This document shows, in pieces, positions 42,627 to 56,083 of a stretch of 64,000 nt of DNA. The stretch covers positions 310,001 to 374,000 of the forward strand of contig JARKIF010000008.1 in the NCBI GenBank assembly GCA_029378245.1, given 5' to 3'. Every line of letters begins with the position of its first letter. Position 1 is the first letter of the stretch. The stretch comes from Roridomyces roridus. Its lineage: Eukaryota; Basidiomycota; Agaricomycetes; Agaricales; Mycenaceae. A program made the translations under genes and the position numbers. The notes under the pieces were generated by a model, which had not been told where the DNA came from, searched no databases, and saw nothing but the letters and a program-made list of their open reading frames with translations.

Positions 42627-44366
42627 TTATGCGGGTTGCTCGCCGTCCTGCGTGCCCTGAATTCCATGAGCATACTCAAGGACTGAAGGAAAAGGACACT
42701 CACATAGGTTATATACTCGGGACTCTCGCATGCCTTGTACTCCTTCATGAGTTCCTCACATGTCGCCCGTGCGTCGTCAAACTCATCCAAGCTGTTCTCG
42801 AACATCCTCTCCTTCTTGTACTGTTCCAGGAATGCATTCTTTTTCCTCAGCTTGTCGAACTGGTCGAGCATTTGCTTGAACAACTGGGTACGACTGTCGG
42901 AAAGGTGTTCGAGATAATAACAGAACAGCTGACCGATGCAATACTGGTGTGGTTGGCCAGCATAAGACCACTGACCCGATGATTGGTGGTAATGTAAGGC
43001 GATTTGCGCGTGAGGGCGACTTGGATCGAAGCTGGTCCCCATGGTATAAAGTTGGCTAATTGCCGTTCACGTATTCGAAGTAGAGATTGGTGAACCTTGA
43101 GTTCGATAAGTAGAATGCAGCAAGAAACAGGATGGGATCTACATCTGTCGGGTCAACATCGCCTTGGATGATATTCAATATTGATATGTAGCATGCAGTT
43201 TTGCTGGGTCTGGTCGACACCATCCGGTTTTTGGGTTGCAGTAGCCGCCGCATGACGTCCAGAACTGTCGTCCGTCGGATGGGTTTTGCCTGTCGTTGCA
43301 TTTAGTTGTTACTTGCGTGCTAAACCAGGGAATTTACCTTGTCGATTTGATCACTGGTAAATGGTGTATAGGAAGTCATGAGGAAGTGACAACGCGGCGT
43401 TGGGATGAGGGACGCGATGATGCCAACGAGGTCGTTGTTCATGTAACCGGGATATCTCAGTGTTTGCGTGCTGGCGGCCATGACAGTAGCAACCTATCAC
43501 ACTTGAGTTGCAAACGATGAAAGTTGGTCCGTCTCACCAGCTGGTTTGTCTGGTCGAAAGTTGGAGTCTGCACATGCAAGCGATCCGCAGATATTCGAGC
43601 CAACGCGCCATTATCCAGCACCACAACCGAGTCGGCGTGGTTCACAAGACGTTTGAGAGTGAGTATTGAGTTGTATGGCTGCACCACGACGTCGCCTTCT
43701 TGGGCATTCGGGAATACGCTGTACGTCTGTATGAGCTTCTTGGGGAACCTGTCATTGAGCCGCTCGAGAAGAAAGGAGCCCAAGCCCGACCCAGTTCCAC
43801 CAGCTATAGAATGCATTGCCATGAAACCCTGGAGACGTGAGTGGAAGTGTCGAAAAGCAGAGACCACAGACCTCGAGCGAATCACTGCCCTCTGCCTCGC
43901 GGTCTATCATCTCCATGACTTCCTCGTAGATGCGTTCACCCGAGGCGTGTCCTTGTGCCCAGTTATTCCCCGCGCCGCCGCCGTCCTTTGAGACAAAAAT
44001 GTTTTCCGGATTGTAGAGATTCGCGTAGGGACCGGTAAGGATGTTGTTGATGACCTGCGATGCGGTGAGTCGGTTGAACGCGTCGTTTGGCGGAAGATGG
44101 GCACTCGGGGCTCCAGATCGACGAGAATTGCGCGTGGAATATAGTGTTCATCGTCTGCCTGGTAGAAAAACACGTCTTTTCGGTCGCCTCCTTCTGTTGC
44201 CCACTCCTCGAGGATGCCCTCCTTGTTGATACCGTGCTCAGCGCACAGACGTTGCCAGAAGACGGACCCCACTTGTGAATTGAGTTCAAGAGAGCAGAAC
44301 CGGAAGAGAGGGCGCACTTTGGTTGCCACATTGGCCCAACTGGAGAGTGACTATCTCGCGCGGCAT
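42627..44366 (-). CDS. Gamma-tubulin
   Basis: The ATG at 44366 begins MPREIVTLQ. Exons give [79 protein letters not shown] and the tubulin GTP-binding loop [26 protein letters not shown]. The set [14 protein letters not shown] plus [10 protein letters not shown] is specific for the gamma form. Gamma-tubulin nucleates microtubules at the spindle pole body. The C-terminus, after a last intron, ends [10 protein letters not shown] at 42627. About nine introns interrupt the gene. It is divergent from the uL13m gene, with about 50 bp between start codons. Confidence 0.95.
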
Positions 44367-44419
44367 GAGGTAGAGATCAGACGCGGTTACACTGCCACTG
44401 ATCCCTTCCTTCTTCCTCC

Positions 44420-45074
44420 ATGTCCCAGGCGGTTGGCAATGTGCGCGTCATTCTGCTACGCTTCTCTTCTCAGCTCACACGCTATAGACCGCCCTTGCGT
44501 ATGCCCGGGTCTGGCACCATGTCGACGCCTCTGACCGTATTCTCGGAAAACTTGCAGAGCGCATAGCGCTCGTCCTCATGGGCAAACACAAACCTATATA
44601 CGACCCTGGAGGTATGCATGGAGTTTACACCCCGAGTTCATCGCTAAGTTCCTTCCCAGTCGACTGCGGCGACTATGTGATTGTGACCAACTCGAGGAAT
44701 GTGCTAGTGACCGGCAGAAAAAACGAACAACTACTCTATCGCAAACACTCAATGTACCCCGGTGGTCTGAAGGAAACGCCGTACAAGAGTATGATGGTCG
44801 AGAAGCCGGATGAGGTGCGTCAGAAGCAAATGTGGAATTCCATCCTCTTGACTCTCGTACTCAGATTATCCGACACGCAGTCTCTGGCATGTTACCGAAA
44901 AACAAGCTGCGCGAACGCCGACTAGAAAGACTTCGTATCTTCCCTTCGTACCACATGGGTAGGATGGGCGGAAACATTCTGCGTAGTTGGGACGATGGTA
45001 CTCTACCGTCAGATTGGGACCCCACCGTCCCGACGACGACCATGACCTTGCTACAGAACAGACGGCAGGCTTGA
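44420..45074 (+). CDS. MRPL23: Mitochondrial large ribosomal subunit protein uL13m
   Basis: The ATG at 44420 gives MSQAVGN. After an intron follow TALAYARVWHHVDASDRILGKLAERIALVLMGKHKPIYDPG, GDYVIVTNSRNVLVTGRKNEQLLYRKHSMYPGGLKETPYKSMM and IIRHAVSGMLPKNKLRERRLERLRIFPS. These are the conserved blocks of bacterial-type L13 proteins, and the C-terminal extension fits the fungal mitochondrial form. Three introns are visible. The protein is early-binding in large-subunit assembly. Confidence 0.93.
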
Positions 45075-45193
45075 TTATTTACTTGAATGAGATCTGTTTG
45101 CGCCATCCGGTTCCGCGAATGAGACCTCCCCTGACTGGCGATCGCCGATATAACTGACCTGAGCCCCCGGTCCAGGGTAGTCTCACTTTTTCC

Positions 45194-47122
45194 ATGAAGA
45201 CACCAAGGCAATTGGCCCTGCTAGCCGTTCTCGTCTTCACTGCCGTCACGCTTCAGTTCTCCTGGCAGGTCTATCCGACATCCCAAGGAAGCTGGGCAGG
45301 GGGGCCACAGGCCAAGCACACATTTAGAGACGACGGGCTTATCGAACTGAACCCGCTGGGGAACCACCCTATCTTCGAGCTAATTTCTCGTGCTCAAGAT
45401 GCCTGGCAAGACAAGCTTGATCGTGCCAGTACGACTCTTCCAGAGGCCGTGAGGGAGTACAGACGACGGTATGGGCGGAATCCTCCCAAAGGATTCGATG
45501 TCTGGTATGTCTCAAATCTCTGTACGTCGTACCGAGCCAACTATAATTCAAGGTGGAACTATGTTCGTGAACATAATGTCCAATTGCCTGATGAATACGA
45601 CCAAATCTACCGCGACTTGGAACCATTCTGGGGAATAGATCCCAAGGATTTGGACGTCATGAGGTCAGAGCTCGAGGGCAAAGTCGACTCGTATACTGTT
45701 GGCAAAAATGCCACGGGTAATCTCAGTATTCTGAATTACTCTCTGACACCGGGCGCTGAGGACCATTTGTTAATTGGCGCGCGGGGAATGATTCGATTGT
45801 TGGAAAGTGTTCAACATCTCCTGCCGGCGTTTCGAGCGGTGGTTTCCCCGCAGGACCCCCCGAATCGAGTAAGTCGTTGATTGTACGGCAAGAAAAATAG
45901 ATGACCGTTGGAAGCTCACCGATTTCTTTGTATACGACGCTGCTCTGCAGGCTGCCGCTGACAATCGAGGTGTGTTTATATACATTTTTCAGTTGTATTG
46001 CTGAAGCGGGAACAGTACTCAACCGAGGGCAATTTCCAGCCGTGAATTCAACTGGGTGGACTTCAGCATGTGGCCCAGGTTCACCTGCTCGCGAACTCGA
46101 TCTAGAGGGCAGCCTGCCCGAAAAGGCTACTCAAGGCCCGACTTTCATCTACGACCACAAACTGGCGATGGATCCTTGCCTCCATCCCCGCCACTTTTGG
46201 CAGCATGGCATCTTTATTTGGGAGGGCAAGGGTCCCAATCCCCGGCGAGAACTCTTTCCGGAGTTCTCATACACCTCGTCCCCCGTTCATCACAACATCC
46301 GTATACCTACGCTGTATCTCTGGGTGGAGGACATTCTTCCGCGGTCGGATGACCCAGAATGGGAGGATAAACCGGACCATCGGCTTCTATGGCGGGGGAG
46401 CACAACTGGTATGACGCAGCCTGGCGAGAGGGCCGACACTGCTACGCGCTTGAGAAAGTCGCACAGAGTCCGCCTAATCGAATTCGTCAACGATCTCAAG
46501 GGCATGCTTTCCATTCTTCCTTCTGTAAAATCACAGTCGGAGCGGATTGGCGAGCCTTTGCAGGTTCCAATGTCAAGGGTCAACCCTGCAGTCATGGACA
46601 TTGCGTTTGCAGGGTCACCTATGTTGTGTGATGCTGAGCTGTGTTCCGTGCTGGGGAAGATGCATTTCCAGAAATCTCAGTCTCTAAGAGAAGCTGGAGA
46701 CTACAAGTATGTTTCCGATGTCGACGGAAATGGGTGGTCTGGCCGGTTCCAGCGTCTCCTCATTTCCAATTCTCTCATATTCAAGTCTACCATCTATCCT
46801 GACTGGTACACGGATCGCATTGCACCCTGGGTGCACTACGTCCCGGTCCAGCTCGATCTATCAGACCTTCACAACGCGCTGCTGTTCTTTCGAGGCAGCG
46901 ATATCAGCGGGGTGGACGCACACGATGAACTCGCTCGCCAGATTGCGAGTGCCGGACGACGGTGGGCCAAGGAGTTTTGGAGAACAGAAGACATGATTGC
47001 GTATTTCTTCCGGTATGTGGGGTCGTTTCCATTTGATTGTAGTCTGACGTGCACATAGATTGCTGTTGGAATATGCTCGGGTTATGAGTGAGGACAGGGA
47101 GGCAATGACTTTTCATATTTAA
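45194..47122 (+). CDS. CAP10-domain glycosyltransferase (GT90 type), type II membrane protein
   Basis: The ATG at 45194 opens MKTPRQLALLAVLVFTAVTLQFSW, a single N-terminal signal anchor typical of Golgi glycosyltransferases. The luminal part includes YRRRYGRNPPKGFDVW, FWGIDPKDLDVMR, a block HRLLWRGSTTGMT and MHFQKSQSLREAGDYKYVSDVDGNGWSGRFQRLLISNSLIFKSTIYPDWY. The last is the CAP10 core (K-Y...D.DGN..S.R....L..NS...K). LAPWVHYVPVQLDLSDL-like residues follow. CAP10 proteins transfer xylose or similar sugars in basidiomycete capsule and cell-wall glycans. Four or so introns are present. The spliced protein ends RVMSEDREAMTFHI. Confidence 0.87.
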
Positions 47123-47224
47123 AGCTGTAGTCATGATCATTGATCGCCTATCGTTATCAATTTGATGTCCATCGCTATCAGTCACCAAACAGACGCACAA
47201 CAACGCGTCCCTGCAATAGCCGTC

Positions 47225-50200
47225 ATGCCTCCCAAGAAAGCCACGGGCGAAAAGCAGAAAAGCCTGATGAACTGGCTCAAGCCTGCAGCCCCAAAGAAGG
47301 CCGCGCCTCCCAAGCCCGTACCCCCAAAGGCAAAAGTCCCACAGACCCCAGAGTCCAAGCATCCCGACCCCAGCACCCTCAATTCTTCTGCAGCGGCATC
47401 GACTTCCTCCTATGCCAGCGCGCAGGACACACCTCCTACGAGCGACGTGATCGATGTAGACATGCTGTCTTCCGAGGAGGAGGTTAAACACGTTCGCGTC
47501 ACGACTGTATGTGCCTCCCAGTTCAATGACGCGTCGCGGTGTAACATCTTTCACTCCAGGGAAAGCGCAAGATTGTTGTCGACGATTCGGACGAGGAACG
47601 CATGATGTCGGAGCACAGCTCTGCTCCTGCAACATCTTCTCCAACAAAAGGTGCGACTTGACAAGCCCAGCTCCGTTGACGCGTACTTGACCCTCTTTCC
47701 AGCCGCAAAGAAGGCCCGTTTGTCCGCACTTCTCTCAGACGACGAAGAGGACGAAGTATCACAAGCCGCGTCTCAGTCATTCTCAAAGCGTCTCACTCAT
47801 TTCAAAAAGTCCCCCGTGAAATCTGGTACTACATGCGCGTCATTCTACCGCCATTCTCACTGAAACTTCTTCCAAAAGGTCGCAGCTCGCGTTCTGCCAC
47901 ATCCGACGACGATGCCGACTTTATTGTGCCTTCAGACTCGGACATGGACGACGCAAAGTCGCAAAAGTCATCCAAGTCCAGTTCCTCCAAGTCGCGCTCT
48001 TCCCGTGGCTCCGCCATTTCGGAGGAAGATTCGGAACTTGAGGCACCAGCCAAGAAGTCGAAGGCCAAATCTGCGGCCAAGAAAGTGACCGCCGACAATG
48101 GCGCCTCTGCCAAGGTGGCGGGTAATGCCGTGTTTCTCACGGCAGCGGAGCGACGGGAGCAGGATAAGAAGAACGAGAAGAAGGACAGCGAGACTCCTTA
48201 TGGATTCCTTCAAGATATCAGAGATGTCGGTGTTCCTCTCCGCTTCAATGCCTTCACGTACTGATTCCTCCTAGAAAGATGGAAATCGTCCCAGCGATGG
48301 ATCAAAATACGACCCGCGAACGCTTTATATTCCTCCAAAGGTCTGTTTCTCTCCATTTCATAGTTGCACCTGTTGATCGATCCCTTCACAGGCATGGAAA
48401 GAATTTACACCTTTTGAAAAGCAGGTGTGTGTCCTTATTCTTGCAATTCGGTATATCTGAGTGCAACAGTTTTGGGAAATCAAACAAAACCATTATGACA
48501 CAGTCTGCGTCTCCTTTCTTCTTTTGAGCGCTGCTGAAGCCTTTCCAGATTCTCTTCTTTCAAAAAGGGAAATTCCTCGAGGTAGATCCAGTCTTACTCT
48601 TGGTTTTTCGTTTCTGAAGGGCCCCAAGTTGTACGAAGATGACGCTCGCGTTGGGTATCAAGACTTTGACCTCAAGCTCACACAGAGAGTCAAGATGTCA
48701 ATGGTCAGTCAAGTATATCGACAGCTTGCAATGTCTAACACAAGTCATAGGTCGGTGTTCCCGAATCGTCGTTCAATTTCTGGGCCGCGTACGTGCATTT
48801 TTACCATCGCGGGGCTTCGTTGAAACGTTACTCATCAGCAAATTCCTCGGCAAAGGTCGGCAGCGTAAATACGATTGACTTTCAGCTGACACGGCTACAG
48901 GGTACAAGGTCGGCCGCGTCGATCAGGCAGAAACGGCCCTCGGAGCCGAGATGCGCCTAAAGGCAGACAAATCGAAAGGAAAAGTCAGCGCGGACAAGGG
49001 CAAAGAGAAAATCGTTCGGCGGTGAATTTGATTTCTGCTCCTGCTTACTTTGTCGTGACCCTCTTGACAGTGAATTGAACAAAGTCTATACGAACGGGAC
49101 GCTTCTTGACCCAGAGATGCTTACGGACGATCAAGCCGGCCACTTCATTTCTATTTCCGAGAAATTCAAAGACGAAGAAGGATCTGATTCCAACAGCACC
49201 TTTGGGATCTCCGTTTTGGATTGCTCTACCTCTCAGTTCAATCTAAGCACATTCGAAGATGACGTATGTCGAACCAAGCTCGAGACGCTGATGAGGCAAC
49301 TGCGTCCGAAGGAGTTGCTTTTCGCCAAGGTCAGCCAAATTCTTTCGCCAGTCTATTTCATGCTGACACTGTTTTAGGGCAAGCTCTCCGTATCCACCAC
49401 TCGGCTTTTGAAGTCCATCCTTCCCGCTGCTTGCCTGTGGACGGGGTTACGGGACGTGGAAGGTTTCGGATACGACAAAACCGTCGTTGAACTCAAGAAA
49501 CTGTATCCTGCCACGGAAACAGCCATGGACGACGACAGTGTGCTGCCTTCTAGTGTTCCAGAGCCCATCCGGGAAATGGTCAGCTCACCCAGTGCAATCG
49601 AGTCTTTGGGAAACATGATATGGTACGCTTGATTGTGGCCTATAGTACATCTCTAATTGGGGATATAGGTACCTCAGACAGCTCAACATCGACAAGGATA
49701 TCCTGAGTATGAAAAACTTCAACGTCTATGATCCCATGAAACGGGGACAGGGTTTGATACTCGATGGGCAGACTTTGGCTCATATTGAGGTTCTCCTGAA
49801 CGACGAAGGAACCGAGGAGGGTTCACTTTTGAGGTTGTTGAGCAGAGCCGTCACGCCGTTTGGTGGGTTTTGTTTCGTACAGTGACTTGATACTTACCTT
49901 GTGTTAGGCAAACGGCTTTTCCGGATTTGGCTCTGTATGCCCTTGAAGGAAATATCTGACATCAATGCTCGCCTCGATGCCGTCGAAGACATCATGAATC
50001 ACCCAACTTTCGAGAAAGATTTCCTGGAGATTGCAAAGGGCCTGCCTGATCTGGAGCGTATTGTCTCGAGGATCCATGCCAAGAATTGCACGATCAGGGA
50101 TTTTTTGAAAGTACTGGCCGTATGTGCTTTCCTCGTCTCCCATCCATATTTGTGCTGATAACAAGATATAGGCGTTCAAGAAACTTAGCCTCGGGATGAG

Positions 50201-52001
50201 TAAGCTTGCCGACATCTCAGAGACCTTTACGTCGAAAACCATCTTGGGACTGCTCCGCAGCGCGCCTGATGTGATTCAGAACATCAAAAAAGTCCAGTTG
50301 ATGTATGAAAAGCCCGAATCAGAGAAGGGTGCGTGTCTGGGGCGCCGTGTCGAATCCAATTGATCGTCCTGCAGATGCCAGCGAGCTCGTCCCTCAAGCT
50401 GGCAAAGATGAGGTTTACGACGAGATCATGGAGGAGATTCGCGGGCTTGAAACTGAGCTCGACGAAGAACTGGATGGATTTGCGGAGAAACTCAAGTTGG
50501 GTTGCTCAGCTTTTCGCGATTCCACTCTGACCCCGACTAGGTGCAAGTTGAGTTGGCATCACAGTTCGCAGGGGACCAAGGTCTGTTGCCTTTTGAATTT
50601 TGTACGCATACTCAACGCCGCCGCAGGATATCTATCTCGTCGAGACGAATGCCGGTCAAAAAGTGCCCAAGGATTGGCAGAAGAGCCAGTCGCTCAAGGT
50701 AGATATGCGGCGATGACATACGATAAGATGCTGAGGATTTTAGGCCAAGACGCGTTATACGGTTCCATCCATTCAGGCGACTGTCCGTTCTCTCAAGGAG
50801 GCCCGCGAGAATCGCAGCGCAGCCATCAAGGCTTTCAGGCTCCGTCTCTTTGCTGAATTCGACACCGATCGTTCTATTTGGCTGCGGGCTGTGAGGGTCT
50901 TTGCAGAGCTGGATTGCCTGTTTTCCCTGGCGAAGGCTTCAGTCGCGATCGGAGAACCGTCATGTCGGCCGGTGTTTGAGGAAGGAAACGCAGCCTGGGT
51001 GGACTTTAAGGAGCTGAGGCACCCGACGTTGAGTCTGAGCGCCAATGTCAAGTCTTTTATTCCGAACGACATCAAGCTCGGAGGCGAGACCAGTAACATT
51101 GCGCTCTTGACCGGTCCCAACATGGCGGGAAAATCTACTATGATGCGAATGACTGCTACTGGCGTGGTGCGTGTTCTCTAGTCCATGACGATGCAGGATT
51201 CATTCCTCACAGATCATGGCTCAATTGGGCATGTTTGTCCCTGCCTCGGAAGCGCGGTTATGCCCTGTCGATGCCATCATCACCCGTATGGGAGCATACG
51301 ACAATATGTTTTCCAATGCTAGCACATTCAAAGTCGAACTGGATGAATGCTGCAAAATCCTCAGGGATGCAACTCCCAAGTCTCTCGTGGTGCTAGACGA
51401 ATTAGGCCGTGGCACGAGTACCTTTGATGGTATGGCAATTGCGGGAGTAGGTTCCACGTTTTTACTTCGCCAACATCATTCTCAACATCCACCAGGCCGT
51501 GCTGCACCAACTGGCCACGCACACACTGCCTCTTGCGATTTTTGCGACTCACTATGGCTCGTTGACGGACGACTTTGAGTATCACCCGAACGTGAGGAAT
51601 GTGTACATGGAGACGCTTGTCGACGAAGAAAAGCGAGAGGTGTGTTTTGGCGTGTTTGTTGTCTCTTCAACTCACAGTTTCTTTAGATTGTTTTCCTTTA
51701 CAAACTCGTTGAAGGGGTCGCCACATCCTCCTTTGGAACGCACGTCGCCAACTTGGCAGGAGTGCCGCTGGAAGTGGTCGAACGAGCGGACATCATCTCC
51801 AAAAAGTTCGCGCAGCAGTTCAAGGAGAAGCTGGTGGACAGACAAAAGAAGGACGCGACAAGTCGACTACCTCTTGCGGCGCAGGCCGACTTTGCATACT
51901 TGTTCGCATTGGCGACAGGGAAGATTGAGATACCTGCTAATCCGCAGGTGTTGGCACGACTGAAGGAGACGGTGAAATGCTACGTTGGGAAGAAATACTA
52001 A
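47225..52001 (+). CDS. MSH6: DNA mismatch repair protein MSH6 (MutS family)
   Basis: The ATG at 47225 gives MPPKKATGEKQKSLMNWLKP. QKSLMNWL resembles a PCNA-interacting box but ends in WL rather than FF. A long acidic/Ser-rich N-terminal region follows. The mismatch-binding domain I begins [40 protein letters not shown]; the Phe-x-Glu element is present as GKFLELYE. Later blocks are KLTQRVKMSMVGVPESSFNFWA and FKKLSLGMSKLAD. The ATPase domain has the Walker A motif LLTGPNMAGKSTMMRMTATG and VVLDELGRGTSTFDGMAIA. The C-terminal helix-turn-helix ends VKCYVGKKY. MSH6 pairs with MSH2 to recognise base mismatches and small loops. About 20 short introns are present. Confidence 0.95.
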
Positions 52002-52220
52002 TTGGACAGTGCGAGCAGAATGCGTGGAGATAATGCGATGGTGGCCTTGAGCCTGTATGAGTATTGCGATGTTGGCCTTGAGCCGATGGGAAACCTCCTA
52101 ATGTGATACAGTAGACTATGGTAAACGTTCCGGTACGAAACCGAGAGAGAGAGACAGAAACAAGAGATGTCACAAATCGAGGGGCAATAAGATAGAAGCG
52201 GCGAGGCTTGCATACTGGAT

Positions 52221-55200
52221 TTACTTTCGTCGAGGCAGTTTTTTCATCACCCTCGACGTGTTGCCGCTGGCAGCTGGCGGAGGAGGCGCCGACCCCATGG
52301 TGAACAGAGACGACCCTCCTCCGCCTTGAGCAGGAGCACCAAATGGTGAAGCTGGCTGAGCACCAAAGCTGCCACCTCCAAAGCCACCCGGAGTCGACGG
52401 TTGCTGCGGTAGATTCGACGATCCGCCTGCAGGCGAAACCGGCTGACTCGAGCCAAATGAGAACGGTGCCGGTTGCGATGGCGCCGCCGATGCACCGAAA
52501 GAAAATGGCTGGCTGAACGTGGATGGGCTACTAGGGGCCGAGCCACCTGATGGCAGTGAAGCGAACGGGCTGGCAGTCGTCTGATTTCCACTCGCAAAGG
52601 GGAAGCCAGTGCCAGTCGAAGCGCCGCTAGAGGACCCAAAAGAGAATGATCCGGTCGTAGACGGTCGCGGCGGATCAATCGACGAAGAGACCGAGCCGTT
52701 GTTGTTCTGTCCAAACGCAAAGGGGCTCGAAGTGGAAGGGTTCGATGAACGGCCAAAGTCGAACGGCTTGTTCTCCGTCGGAGTCGGCGCAGCGAACGGG
52801 TTTGCTGTGGAAGAGGAAGCTCCAAACGAGAAAGGTGCTGGAGCGGGTGCAGCAGAGGCCTGTCCAAACAAGGACGATCCCGAGGGCGGATTCGAATTAC
52901 CAAAAGAGAACCCACTGCCGCCGCCTCCCAGGGTTGGACGAGGTTCAGCAGCCTTGGTGTCCACGTTCGTTTGCATGTCTCTGGTCGGGCTCTCCTCCAT
53001 TTTGAACTCTTGCATCTCATTCTTGGGAGGCGTGACCGGCCGCGCCGTGGGCGGTATGACTGTAGGCGTACCGAAGGAAAACATGCCACCTGATGCCGCA
53101 GGTTTGGCGGTGTCGGTCGAAGAACTGGCTCCGAAGCCAAAGGCGGGCGTGCTTGCGGGAGCCGAGGGTCCAAAGGTGAAGGGAGACGCCGCAGCAGGCT
53201 TGGCAGTGTCCGTTGCTGGAGCCGTCGAAGGTGGCCCGAACGTAAAGGGTGACGAGGCCGCAGGAGTCACATTAGGCTGCTCTTTAGCAGGTTGCCCGAA
53301 CGTGAAGCCCCCAAAGGCTGGTTTGGGAGCCTCGGAAGCGGCAGGAGCACTGCTGGCGAAGGGGTTTGACGCCGCCGGGGGAGCACCAAAGAGAGGCTTT
53401 GGTTCCGTGACCGGAGCTGCCGCAGCAGGCTGGCCAAAGGCAAAAGCGGGCGCCTTTGGTGCTTCTGTTCCGACGGAAGTGCTCGTCTCGCTGCTCATCG
53501 ACCCTAAAGACGTGTCCGCCTTTGGCCCAGTCTTGGAAGGTTCCAGAGAAGGCGGGGCGACGGGCGTGCTTGAAGAAACGCCAAACAAAAAGCCGCTGCC
53601 TTCCTGCGGCTTGGAGGCACCAAACAGAGACGGCTCATCCTTCTTGGAAGCACCGAATATCGAAACGGGCTGAGCCAACGTAGATCCACCAAATATAGAG
53701 TCCGCTTTGGGAAGAGTGCCGCTACCGAACAGGGACGAGCCACCCTTGGAGCTTTCGCCATCCCAAAGTGGATTTTGGCTATCTTTAATGGGTGTCGGTG
53801 CAATAGAGGGTAGCGCAGGCGTCGATGCAGCAGCTGGTTTGGGTGTCGCACTGGGGTCGACAGGCAAGGAGGCGGGAACGATGGAGTCACTGGGGCTGCC
53901 AAACAAGGGCGTCGCGGGAGGGAGAAGAGTGCTGACAACAGGTGCCTGCGAAACAAATTTGCTAGAGGCAAAAAAGTTTGGGACAGCGCCAGTGTTGGTT
54001 CCTTCGCTCGGCGCCGTCTTTTCAGGGCCAGAAGAGGGCGTGTCGTTCGCAAAAGAAAAGGCAGGGGTCGGTTTGGGTTCCTGTACGGCCGTGGGAACGA
54101 AAACCGGCACAACCGGCTCCGCGGGTACCGCGGGTTTGCCGAACGAGAACGGTAAGGCAACAATCGGAGGCTCCTTGGCGCTGGCATCAAACTCGACCGG
54201 TTTGGCGTTCTGGACATCAAATTCAGTCTCAGCACAAGTCAAGAGAAAGTCACCGACCGGTTCCTTGGCAAAAGTGAACCCAGACGGAACATTGAACGTG
54301 GGTAACATTTTGGCGGTCTCCTCAAGCTCTTGGCGCTCCTTCTGCCTTCTGGTTTCTTCTTCATCCTCCATCGAGTCATCCACTTCCTCCACAAAGGCGG
54401 CGGAAAATTTGGATGGCCTGCCCGGTCGAGCAATATGTGCACGAGACGTCTTTGTTCGGCCGACGCGAAGGGAGGACCCGGATGTTGCCGACTGTGCCGA
54501 TATATTTTTCTGCCAGTCCGATGGTCCAGGGGGAGGAGGCAACGGCTGCGACACGACCCGTTCAAGGTCCTCCGCAGACGCGACAGTCTGACCCTCGGGC
54601 TGTGAAACGGGATCTTGTTCCTCGTCAGCCTGGACTTCTTTCAGGCGTCTTGCCAACAACTTCTTCATCCCCCCTTCTCCGGCATACGGTTTCGTCTCGT
54701 TGACTTTGGCCTTGTTCGTTTTCCCCTCTGATTCCTGGGCGACTCGGACTCGTAAAAGCCGTAACTACTCTTCCTTCCCAAGGCATTAGGACGTCGATCC
54801 TCTCGCATCAGTACAAGCTGCGAAGAACGTCTCGGCCGGAACATGTCGGACGTGTCGGCAGTTGCAATGATGCTGGGAGGTAAAGCCGGGTCGGCAGCGG
54901 AAGCTGCAGTGGTCCGAAGACGACTCCGAGTGGGAAGAAGGGGCGTTTTGTAGACGTCCAGTTCATGAAGAGCACGCTCGGCGGGTGGTGGCTGACGAGC
55001 TAGGGACAAGGTGATCAGATGGGCACTTGCACAAAGGTGTGACGACATACGGTGGCTGACTTCACTGGGCTGAGCCTGGGGACCTGAACCAAAAAGAAGG
55101 GAATGCTGCCTGATCGGCGAACGGGTCTGGAACAAAAGAGATGAGTTACGGCATTTCATTTCCAGAACAGCATTGCGTACGCTGCGCTGAGACTCGACGA

Positions 55201-55982
55201 GAGAACCGAGCGTGGACGACGACGACTGGCTGGATAAGCGCTGGTGTGACTCGGAGGGTGGCCGAACGAATACAGGTCTCTGAGCCAGTGAAGATATAGG
55301 CGGGGGCTCGGAAACTTCTCTAGGTTGCGCAGGCTGGGGTGTGAGGGAGGTTCGCATGCGTAGGGAACGAGTGGGAGGGAGCGGCATGGAATGATCGCGG
55401 GGGATAGAGGTACGGATGAAGGAGGAAGCCTCCATCGAGATGTCGCGGTCGAGTGGGGTGGAGTATCTGGGTGTGTCGCGGGAGGGCGGGTCGATGGACA
55501 TGGTGCGCGAGAGACCAGAGCGAGTGCTGGTATTAAGATGATTTAAAGTAGGAGCAGGAATATTGACGGAATTCGCCCGGAAAAAACTGCTGTTATTATC
55601 GAAAACGGTATTGGGCGGGTCGAGATAGCCCGATGGCGACTGGGCGTACGTCTGAGAGACGTAGGGTGGCTCGGGATGGAACTGGATCTGGCTGTCAGGG
55701 GCTTTTGACCCTTGGCCGCTTAGATCGGGGGGGATCCTCGCTGTCATCGGCAGCAGCACCGGAAGGGGGCGCAAGGTGTCGCCTTCGTTTCCCTTTGAGG
55801 TCTGGGGTGTCCTCAAAGTCCTCTGCGGTGGCAAACCAGGCCAGGGGGGCGGTTACGATGTTTTTTAAAGCACCGAGCAGGGACGAGTTGGAGCGAGCCA
55901 AAGGCCGCCGCCTGGGCGCATGGGTGGCGGCAGAGCGACGCCTGCTGGAGTTGTGGGAAGAGGAGGACGACATGGGTATCAT
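52221..55982 (-). CDS. FG-repeat nucleoporin of the nuclear basket, with N-terminal amphipathic helix
   Basis: The N-terminus (first in-frame ATG at 55982, second at 55973) reads MSSSSSHNSSRRRSAATHAPRRRP. SLLGALKNIVTAPLAWFATAEDF follows, an amphipathic helix of the type that anchors Nup1/Nup60/Nup153-like basket proteins to the nuclear membrane. KGKRRRH and KRPRVK are likely nuclear localisation signals. The C-terminal 800 residues carry dozens of FG dipeptides (FGFG, SFG, FSFG, GLFG-like), the binding sites for transport receptors. The basic C-terminus is RVMKKLPRRK. Splicing near 55720 was not resolved: the exon frame ending RVKSP must shift into SQIQFHPEPPY and no good intron was found. 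The exact orthologue (Nup1, Nup124 or a basidiomycete-specific form) is uncertain. Confidence 0.8.
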
Positions 55983-56083
55983 GAAGCCACAGCCCACCGT
56001 CGGACGCGACGAGGCTGAATGTGGGAGCGAGCCAAGTCACAGCTTGTCCAATGTACAAACAAGAACCAAATACAGGCAATATT

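Noticed and set aside
52609..53673. 354-codon plus-strand open frame
   Set aside because: It is the antisense shadow of the FG-repeat coding sequence. Its Gly/Pro/Lys-rich composition simply mirrors the FG codons.
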